Assembly (NCBI GenBank): GCA_916048095.2
Contig: OU696573.1
Location: forward strand, 7,520,806-7,584,805
Direction of reading: 5' to 3'
DNA: 64,000 nucleotides
Source: Sacculina carcini
Lineage: Eukaryota > Arthropoda > Thecostraca > Sacculinidae
Under the pieces are notes generated by a model. It saw only the letters and a list, made by a program, of their open reading frames with translations. It did no database searches and was not told the origin of the DNA. Of this stretch, positions 33,316-41,202 are shown in pieces (position 1 is the first letter of the stretch; each line of letters starts with the position of its first letter). A program made the translations under genes and the position numbers.

Positions 33316-34107
33316 TGTAGGCGCTGCACGTTTGCATATTTTACTTATTTGTTCACGTGTCATGGTAATTAATGTATTGTGTTGTTTTAAAGGTGCACTT
33401 TTTGTTTATGTTTATATGTGTGTTATGATGTTTTAATGTTATATTTATTATCGCTGTATAAACGCAAAAACATGCATGTCTATATTTGCAGCACGTGTGT
33501 TATTGTATGTCTATGTAATTGAGTGTGTTGTGCATTGCTTTAAATGTGCAATTGTTGTCTCGCGTCGCGTTCCCTGTAAAACTTCATTCTGTGCATTGCG
33601 CAAGTAGACCCATGCAGCGCGGATTTATGTTAGTATCAGACAACTTCCGGTGAGCGCGCTCATTGTCCGATACTGGCATAAATCCGAAATACACTTAGGC
33701 ACGCGCATAGCGCTGTGAGGCACCGCTCATCGCTCGCTGTTAAGTGCCTCAAGATCTCGCCCTATTCGACTCGCTCATTTTTGCTGTTTGTATTCTCAAC
33801 CCCTGTGTATCGTCGATCTGTGTGTGTCATCGACGACTATTTGTTTTGTTTGCGGACGGCGACAATATAGCGTTCGGGAAACCTCGCGTTTTCTGCTAAT
33901 CGGCCAAATATCTCGAGCTGCTCTTTTAAGAGCATTTAATTAGCGAATCATTTACACCGCCTTTTTAAAGGCGAATTGTCAGTTGCGAATGCAACGCATT
34001 GTCCAGTCTTTTTAATAACTAAGCGAATTTAACGCAATAGACAGAGCGTTTCCGGTGTCGTTGGCAATCGCGGTTTGTCTACTTTGGCGTAGCAATGTCT
34101 ATCAACA
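33316..34107 (+). repeat. G3 5' LTR (792 bp)
   Basis: TG...CA ends; the part from 33403 on matches 37019-37729 with about twenty differences by eye, so this copy is older than G1 copy 1. As in G1, the gag ATG (34095) lies inside the LTR, 13 bp from its end. A hairpin TGCTCTT-TT-AAGAGCA lies near 33922. Confidence 0.88.
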
Positions 34108-35057
34108 CTGGTGACCCCGAGTTGAACACAGCCACTGCCACGCAGATCGCCAGCGCGCAATCGTCTCAGCCTTGCAGGCCAGCCACGACATTCAGACTGC
34201 CGACGTTTCTACCTGAAGACCCAGAAGTTTGGCTGGTCCAGGTCGAGTGTGCTTTCGATGTCGCCGGCATCGACAACGACGAAACGCGTCTCAAGTTGGT
34301 GGTCGCCAACTTTCCAGCACACATCGCCACACAGGTCCGTGATGTTTTGCGTGGGCCCAAATCGTTTTCCGCTCTCAGCACGGCCCTCCAGAAACGTCTG
34401 GCTCAATCACACGCCAGTCGCCTTGAAGCAATGCTTTCAAAGCAGCAGCTCGGCGACCGAAAACCAACGACTCTTCTGCGGCCTATGCGACACGAGCTGT
34501 TGATCGCCGGCAACGTACCTGCGGACTCAGGGCTGCTCAGGACACTATTTTCGCAGAGACTCCCACAGGCAGCACGAGCGGCCTTGTCCCTACTGCCTGC
34601 GACTACCCCTCTCGACGAGCTGGCCGGAGCTGCTGATTGGTACAGGGAAGCCAGCGGCATGAATACGCCACAACTAGCAGCCAATCATGTGCAGTCAGTG
34701 CCTCACGCTCAAGAGAGTACGGACAACGGTCGCAGCGATTTGTGCCAAGCTGTATCTTCGCTGATGGACACTGTCCAACAGCTCGAATTGACCAATAGGC
34801 GCCTTGAGTCCACACTGGCCGCGAGATCGGCAGAGCGCGAGCCGCGATTCGCCCCAAGGAGTGAGAGCCGCGCAAGATCGACAATACGCCGATCCGTTCG
34901 TCAGCAGTCGCCATCTCCACGACGAGGTCAGCCAGCACGAACACACTCACCTGCACAAACGTACGTCCAGCCACCATCAACTCTCTGCTGGTACCACGAG
35001 CAGTTTGGCGCGGCCGCGCGTCGCTGCAGACTACCTTGCTCTTGGTCTTTAAATTAG
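34095..35057 (+). CDS. gag: G3 Gag polyprotein (320 aa)
   Basis: Intact frame, homologous along its length to G1 Gag. It starts [10 protein letters not shown] across the LTR end and primer site. Capsid-like [20 protein letters not shown] at about residues 35-54, then [19 protein letters not shown] and [14 protein letters not shown]. The basic, R/S-rich linker precedes the [15 protein letters not shown] motif near the end. The stop TAG 35055-35057 directly follows TTTAAAT. The protein could still be made even though the rest of the element is deleted. Confidence 0.88.
   Translation: MSINTGDPELNTATATQIASAQSSQPCRPATTFRLPTFLPEDPEVWLVQVECAFDVAGIDNDETRLKLVVANFPAHIATQVRDVLRGPKSFSALSTALQKRLAQSHASRLEAMLSKQQLGDRKPTTLLRPMRHELLIAGNVPADSGLLRTLFSQRLPQAARAALSLLPATTPLDELAGAADWYREASGMNTPQLAANHVQSVPHAQESTDNGRSDLCQAVSSLMDTVQQLELTNRRLESTLAARSAEREPRFAPRSESRARSTIRRSVRQQSPSPRRGQPARTHSPAQTYVQPPSTLCWYHEQFGAAARRCRLPCSWSLN
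34109..34120 (+). promoter_or_regulatory. G3 primer-binding site, tRNA-Trp type
   Basis: TGGTGACCCCGA, one base after the LTR end, complementary to a tRNA 3' end TCGGGGTCA-CCA. It is translated as part of gag (TGDPE). Confidence 0.75.
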
Positions 35058-36383
35058 ACAGCCCCCATCATGTAGCGCAATGCTTGGGTGGCTGCTCTAC
35101 CGACGCGCCGCTGCTCTTTATTGGTGACAAGACCAGCGGACAAAAGTATCTTGTGGATACTGGCGCTCAAGTGAGTGTGGTACCACCGACGCCGCACCAC
35201 AAGCAAGACCTGACACCGACGACACAGCGACTCACCGCCGCAAACGGATCCGAAATTCAAGTTTACGGCAAACAAAGCATCACCATCCGCTTTGAAAACA
35301 ATGAAAAGATTCGATGGAATTTCGTAGTTGCTCAAGTCAACATGGCGATCATCGGAGCTGATTTTCTGCACGCGCACCACATCCTGATCGACTTGCGTAA
35401 CAAGCGCCTGTTACACCGAGGCAAAGTTTGCACATCGGCAAGAACCTCGACGATTTGTTCAGTCGGCATTCCTGTTGCGACAATTTCGCGGTACGAGCAA
35501 ATCATGCAGCGATTCAAGGCGGTGACAACAGCGCCGACTGGTCCCGTGGCGGTGAAACATGACGTAACTCACCACATTATCACGCACGGACCGCCGGTTT
35601 TCTGTCGCCCACGTCGCCTAGAGCTCGAAAAAGCCAGCATCGCCAAGCGTGAAATTGACAAGATGCTGAAACTCGGCATTTCGCGTCCATCAAACAGCGC
35701 GTGGGCATCAGCACTTCACTTAGCCCCGAAATCAAACGGTGATTTCAGACCATGCGGAGATTATCGCGCCTTAAATAACCGCACCGTGCCCGACCAATAT
35801 CCGCTGCCGTACCTGCGAGATTTTCCCGCTAAGCTTCACGGCTGCAAAGTGTTCTCCAGTCTCGATCTGGTGAGAGCCTACCACCAGATTCCCGTCGAAC
35901 GGGCCGATATCCCCAAAACAGCAATCACGACACCATTCGGCCTCTACGAGTATGTACGCATGCCTTTTGGCTTGAGGAACGCCGGGCAGACATTTCAGCG
36001 TTTTATGGACGATGTTCTGCGCGATATCGACGGCGTATTCTGCTATTTGGACGACTTGTTGCTCGCATCGAGTTGGCACGATCAGCACGAACGCCTGCTC
36101 ACGACTGTCATGTCTCGTCTGGAGCAGTATGGTCTGGTGGTCAATGTTGACACGTGCGTCATTGGGGTCCCTCAATCCGAATACTGGGTCATCAAGTGAC
36201 CGCCGATGGAGTTCTTCCCCTCGAGGACAAAGTGACCGCAATCCAGACAAAGTGACCGCAATCCAATCTGCCTCCAGCAAAACTCCTGCGCGAAACTGCT
36301 CCGGATCAAGAATCCCGGTTCTGCGTACGCGTATCACTCGTTCCGGTCGTGTTGTCCGCCCCCCAGTCCGTTTTTCTCCTTGA
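35036..36383 (+). pseudogene. pol: G3 Pol, truncated in RT and fused to a pol C-terminus
   Basis: Protease [11 protein letters not shown] and RT up to YLDDLLLAS and the following helix are open from 35036 to 36199. Near 36190 the homology to Gypsy RT stops, and a short segment with a direct repeat GACAAAGTGACCGCAATCCA (two copies, about 36224-36263) leads into the typical last residues of pol, TRSGRVVRPPVRFSP, ending with TGA at 36381-36383. The RT connection, RNase H and nearly all of integrase are gone. The terminal residues may belong to the G4 element rather than G3. Confidence 0.85.
35048..35054 (+). promoter_or_regulatory. G3 -1 ribosomal frameshift heptamer TTTAAAT
   Basis: In the gag frame T TTA AAT TAG. 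The -1 frame reads TTT AAA TTA, giving FKLDSP, the start of the protease frame. Confidence 0.85.
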
Positions 36384-36386
36384 ACT

Positions 36387-36395
36387 GGAGGGGGG
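36387..36395 (+). promoter_or_regulatory. Polypurine tract before the G4 LTR
   Basis: GGAGGGGGG four bases upstream of the TG at 36400, as expected for the 3' end of a Gypsy element. Confidence 0.7.
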
Positions 36396-36399
36396 CTCC

Positions 36400-37018
36400 T
36401 GTGGCGCCTGTGCAAATGTAGGTCAAAAACATTTGCCCATACACCACCAACACACACTCTACCAGCGCTTCAGCGGTATGCGTCCCGGAGGTGTATGTCC
36501 CCTGCACACAGACATACACCACGTACAAACACCAGCCAACGCGCACCAACCCGGTACAGTGTCGCGTCCCGGAGGTGTATGTCCCCTGCACACAGACATA
36601 CACCACGTACAAACACCAGTCAGTGCGCACCAACCCTCTTCAGTGTCAGGGCCAACATCTGGTTCGCATCCGCCTGACCACATCCTCACCCAGGGATGCA
36701 GCAGCCATCGAGGGCAGCATCTGGTCCACAGCCGTGCGCCCAGACCATATGTGACCCAGAACACCAGGCGACAACATACGCACATACACACACATTCCCA
36801 ATCACACACGCCAGCGACGTATAAAACTCCGACACACACACTCTTCCACAACCAGTCCACAGAACTCACCCTGTTGCTGGCTCGATCTGTTGTTCACCAT
36901 TGCTTGTGTTTTGTTTCGCCACAGTAAGTAACCGCCTCTGAACTGTGATCTCTTGTGAATATATATCGTGTTGTCGTCCACCATTGTGTCGTTCGCCAGA
37001 CCCAGGGGGGTTGCAACA
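36400..37018 (+). repeat. LTR of a different Gypsy family (G4) inside G3
   Basis: 619 bp from TGTGGCGCCTG to GGGGGGTTGCAACA, unlike the G3 LTR. It contains an 84-bp tandem duplication (36481-36564 and 36565-36648) around GTGTATGTCCCCTGCACACA. No second G4 LTR was found in the window. The exact 3' end could be shifted by 3 bases because of the repeated ACA. Confidence 0.8.
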
Positions 37019-37729
37019 ACTTTTTGTTTATGTTTATATGTGTGTTATGATGTTTTAATGTTATATTTATTATCGCTGTATAAACGCAAAAACATGCATG
37101 TCTATATTTGCGGCACGTGTGTTATTGTATGTCTATGTAATTGAGTGTGTTGTACATTGCTTTATGTGTGCAATTGTTGTCTCGCGTCGCGTTCCCTGTA
37201 AAACATCATTCTGCGCATTGCGCAAGTAGACCCATGCAGCGCGGATTTATGTGAGTATCGGACTACTTCCGGTGATTGCGCTCATTGTCCAATACTGGCA
37301 TAAATCCGAAATACACTTAGGCACGCGCATAGCGCTGTGAGGCACCGCTCATCGCTCGCTGTTAAGTGCCTCAAGATCTCGCCCTATTCGACACGCTAAT
37401 TTTTGCTGTTTGTATTCTCAACCCGTGTGTATCGTCGATCTGTGTGTGTCATCGACGACTATTTGTATTGTTTGCGGACGGCGACAATATAGCGTTAGGG
37501 AAAACTCGCGTTTTCGGCTAATCGGCCAAATATATCGAGCTGCTCTTTTAAGAGCATTTTATTAGCGAATCATTTACACCGCCTTTTTAAAGGCGAATTG
37601 TCAGTTGCGAATTCAACGCATTGTCCAGTCTTTTTAAAGACTAAGCGAATTTAACGCAATAGACAGAGCGTTTCCGGTGTCGTTGGCAATCGCGGTTTGT
37701 CAACTTTGGCGTAGCAATGTCTATCAACA
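37019..37729 (+). repeat. G3 3' LTR, missing its first 88 bp
   Basis: Starts ACTTTTTGTTTATG, equivalent to 33402 in the left LTR, and ends ATGTCTATCAACA followed by the target duplication ACCA. Confidence 0.9.
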
Positions 37730-37733
37730 ACCA

Positions 37734-40034
37734 ATGCGCTGGCTCATCATTTTGAGGCCATCACATCGGTGGACAGCAGTAACACGTCCAAAGAACGTGT
37801 GGGGTCTTTTCACCCGCTGTCACCTGATGCTTTCATCACTGCTTACTCCTTACAATACAAAAATAGCTTTACTCATCTAGAACTTGCTAGTGCAATATCC
37901 AAGTCCGGGCGTACATCTGTGGGCACAGATAATCTCCATTATGAGTTTTAAAAGTATGCGCCGCCATCTTTTCTAAATCATGTTTTATCATTTTTCAATC
38001 TTGTTTGGACATCGGAGACGTTTCCTATATCATGGAAGGAGAGCACAATCACTCGCACCCTCAAACACGGCAAACCGAATTTTTCACCTGCATCATATAG
38101 GCGGATTACCCTGACGAGTTGTTTGGGGAAAACACTGGAGCGCATGGTGGCACACAGGCTGTCATATCTGGTGGAAACTCATAATTTATTGGTCGAGCAC
38201 CAGAGCGCCTTCCGCCATGGTTGTGCTGCCATCGATTAGGTCGTGCGTTTAGAACATGCCATCAGAATGGGTTTCGGCAAGAAAGGGTGCACTCTCGTGG
38301 TGTACGTCGACCTGACAAACGCATATGACAGTTTCATCCCAGACATCCTCCTTCATAAATTGTATTATATGGGTTTCAGGGGACATTTGGCAGCCTATAT
38401 AAAGAGGTTCATCTCAGGTACCAGGTGGTTTCGGGTGAGGTGTGGCAGTGTCCTATCAGATTGGCACTCGTCAACAAAGGGTCTGCCCCAGGGTAGCTGT
38501 TTGTCTCCACTTTCATTTAATATCATGCTAAATGACATGTTATATGAAGTTCCCACAGGTGTATCGTACTCCTTGTATGCGGATGACAGCGCCATTTGAA
38601 TCAGTGGTAGCAACGTACGCACCATGAGCTCTCTTCTGCAGGCAACGCTGGACATGCTCTCATCCTGGGCTGGAAGAAATAGCCTCGAGTTCTCGGGTAG
38701 AAAGTCAGCCGCTGTGCTATATACGGTCGACAACTTCAGAACTGGTCCCGTACTCACAGTGGTAGGGGAACCAATGCCCTACACCGAGTCTCACAGGTTT
38801 CTAGGTGTCACGCTGGATAAGAGGCTCAATATGCAGCAGCATATACACCGGCTACGAGCACGATGCGCGAAGAGGCTCAATGTGATGCGAGTCATTGCGG
38901 GTACTCGTTACGCTGGCGGTAGCACATCTGTGCTGGAAAAAGGCCCTGGTATTACCCGTCATTGATTATGGTGTGCAGGTGTACTCCTCCGCAAAGTCCG
39001 TCGAGTCTGAACCAGTTGGAGACCATTCAAAACGAAGGTCTCCGATTGATCTCCGCTGCTTTCAGGTCATCACCAGTCGAGGCCATGCGCGCCTACATAG
39101 GCATCCCGGCACTGGATGTACGGAGAACAAAAGTCATGTTACGATATGCTTTAAAAAAATTATCCGCGCGAATAATTTTATTCGATCGATTTTAGATTTC
39201 AATGCCATTCCATCCAATCAGCACACCAAGAGACATTGTATACTGGCTTCTACTTTTTCGAGAAGGGTCTTAGCTAAGTCCGTTGAGATAGGCGTATCGG
39301 TGCCAAATGAGATGCAAATATGTTTGTCCCCTTTACCTGCACCGTGGGCAATGCGTACTCCTGTGACCAGATATCTATTCACAGAAAAATCCGAGTCAAT
39401 AACTGATTACGAGGTTCAGGACCGGTTCGCAGAATTTTGCCATAACAACAGTGGGTACGTTCATATTTACATCGATGGATCCAAACGAGAGGACAAGGTG
39501 GGATGTGCCGTGGTGGTAAGGCACGGGCTTCGTGGGTACCAGTAAGTTTTCCGTTACCGCCTGTCTTCCTACGCCACGGCCTTCCATGCCGAAATGTACG
39601 CCATTTTACAGCCTTTGAATACGTCGAGAGTCATTATTATACCAAAGTTTTTGTCATTTCGGATTCCAAGTCGGGACTCCAGCATTTATCACATACCTCA
39701 TCACCTGATTTTATTCACCATCGTATTTTATATATTTTTAGACACATTGTGAGAGATGGCAAAATTTGTGATTTTGTGTGGGTACCGGCTCACCGTGGCA
39801 TTACCGGTAACGATGTGGCTGATGCCGAAGACAAACGTGTTCTGGGTGAGGACGAGGTACAGCCGTATCCTTTGAATAAGGTCCTAACAAATTTGTTAGT
39901 CGATGATCACATACGAGCGTTTGTTAGACTGGACTGGCAACATAAACGGTATCAATTCAAGCTGGGTGATGTTACTGGAGATATAGGCACTTGGTCAGCA
40001 GTTCATTCTTTTCCTCGAAAAGCGGAGGTCATAC
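37734..40034 (+). pseudogene. LINE X ORF2, RT and RNase H part, right of G3
   Basis: The frame continuing from the left part runs to a stop near 37950. RT motifs follow: FSPASYRRITLTS, QSAFRHG, VYVDLTNAYDSF, GLPQGSCLSPL and YADDSAI (38243-38599), then FLGVTLDKRL. RNase H has YIDGSKREDKVGCAVV (39466 onward), FVISDSKSGLQHL and WVPAHRGITGNDVAD (39503-39840). The frame breaks at several points and the protein stops at SFPRKAEV, where the (TGT)n run begins. The post-RNase H zinc motif is absent here but present in the inverted piece at 40289-40774. Confidence 0.85.
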
Positions 40035-40060
40035 TGTTGTTGTTGTTGTTGTTGCTGTTG
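40035..40060 (+). repeat. (TGT)n run at the broken end of LINE X
   Basis: About eight TTG-type units with two variants, replacing the expected continuation of the LINE X protein. Confidence 0.85.
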
Positions 40061-40288
40061 ATGTTACGCGCTTCGGCCTAATTTTACCATTTCGCGCAGA
40101 TACTGTCTTATGTCAGCACTGTCATATGTCTAGTCAACGTCGTATTCGGGCAACGAGGCTTGGGCAGGGAGCTGCCCAACGTAAAAATGATGCGACATTA
40201 AAGAATGAAAATAAAATGCGGGAACGTTCCCAAACGATATGATTTTAGAACAATAGTTCCACGTCTCTCGGAAGAAAAATATATACAA
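40061..40288. other. Short unassigned stretch, possibly 3' UTR of the inverted LINE X-like piece
   Basis: No reading frame. The right part lies directly downstream of the minus-strand stop at 40291-40289, so it may be that element's 3' UTR. Confidence 0.4.
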
Positions 40289-40774
40289 TTATATTGCACT
40301 GTCCAGGCCGGATTCACGGAGAAACTCGAGCATGAATCTGTATATATCAGGGTTTTCTGAGCCCAGAATTGTGCTGAGGCTCGGGACCAGTTGTTGGCTC
40401 GCTAAATACTGTAGAAGTGAGCGGCGCTGCCGCCTATAACTCACTCAATGTATGAGGACATGCTCGACCGTGAGAGGGGAGCTACATTCTATACAAATTG
40501 GCGGAGGTAATTTATCAATCAGAAAACTATGTGTTAGTCTAGTGTGTCCAATTCTCAGCCGACCCAACAGTACCTCTTGTTTCGGGGCGATCGCTGCTGG
40601 CGCCGAGTGGGAACCCATCTGACCAATTACTCGTCCGAGGGCATATTGTGGTCTAAATTGGTTCCATCGTTCTCGGCAATGCATAAGCACTTGTTCGTCC
40701 ACCAGCGAGTACACCACGCTCTTACTGAACGGATATGGCTGTATTTGTACCTCGTTCGATGTCATACTGATTAG
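40289..40774 (-). pseudogene. 3' end of an X-like LINE ORF2 (post-RNase H domain)
   Basis: Reads EVQIQPYPFSK, homologous to EVQPYPLNK of LINE X. It then supplies what X lacks: LLGRLRIGHTRLTHSF and a Cys/His cluster CIECSSPLTVEHVLIH. A stop follows at about 40442, then more C-terminal sequence in frame down to TAA at 40291-40289. A 5'-truncated copy of the same or a sister family, in opposite orientation. Confidence 0.75.
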
Positions 40775-40904
40775 ACTTCGTCTCGGTCACTCCAGATTGC
40801 CTCACGGGTACATAATGGAACACACTTCTATTTTTGACTTATCGTTCCTCATTTTTTGAGTAGCGATAATTTAATAAAACTTTGCGATAAACGATAAACG
40901 ATAA
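40775..40904. other. Spacer with CGATAAA repeats left of LINE S
   Basis: Contains GCGATAAACGATAAACGATA near 40883-40902. Related units in inverted orientation lie at the other end of LINE S (45376-45440). No gene. Confidence 0.5.
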
Positions 40905-41202
40905 AAGGTTTGACCTCAGCGTTAAAAAAAAAACCAAAAAAAAAAACAAACATGTATTTGATATAGCGCCAAGTAGAGCAGAGGCGCGTAAAAGAGATAA
41001 ACTGGTGCGAGCAATATAAAGGAGTATTAGCTCATAGATGGAAAATAAATGAGCCAGCAAAAATAACACACATGATAAAAAAGAGAAAAACGAGTATAAA
41101 ACAGCAAAAGAAATATCTTACACAGTAACAAACATCACATCACACATCACATCATAGATTAACACTAGTAACCAAGAAAAACGAATGTAGAGAGAACAAG
41201 AT

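Larger units (their letters stand above)
33316..37729 (+). mobile_element. Gypsy element G3, composite with an internal deletion and a foreign LTR
   Basis: The outer ends are both from one LTR family (TGTAGGCGC... to ...ATCAACA) and are flanked by ACCA, so it entered LINE X as one element. Inside are gag (34095-35057), protease and part of RT (35036-36199), then a jump to the last codons of a pol, a purine tract and a different LTR (36400-37018, here G4). Only after that does the G3 3' LTR resume, lacking its first 88 bp. The simplest history is that a G4 element inserted in the G3 3' LTR and a deletion then removed the rest of both pol genes. Confidence 0.85.
30751..40034 (+). mobile_element. 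LINE X, I-group LINE split by Gypsy G3
   Basis: Left part 30751-33315 (ORF1 and endonuclease), right part 37734-40034 (RT and RNase H). Between them lies G3 with a 4-bp ACCA duplication. The right end breaks off in the middle of the post-RNase H domain at a (TGT)n run, so the 3' UTR and tail are missing. Layout and motifs resemble LINE Z but the sequence is a different family. Confidence 0.85.
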
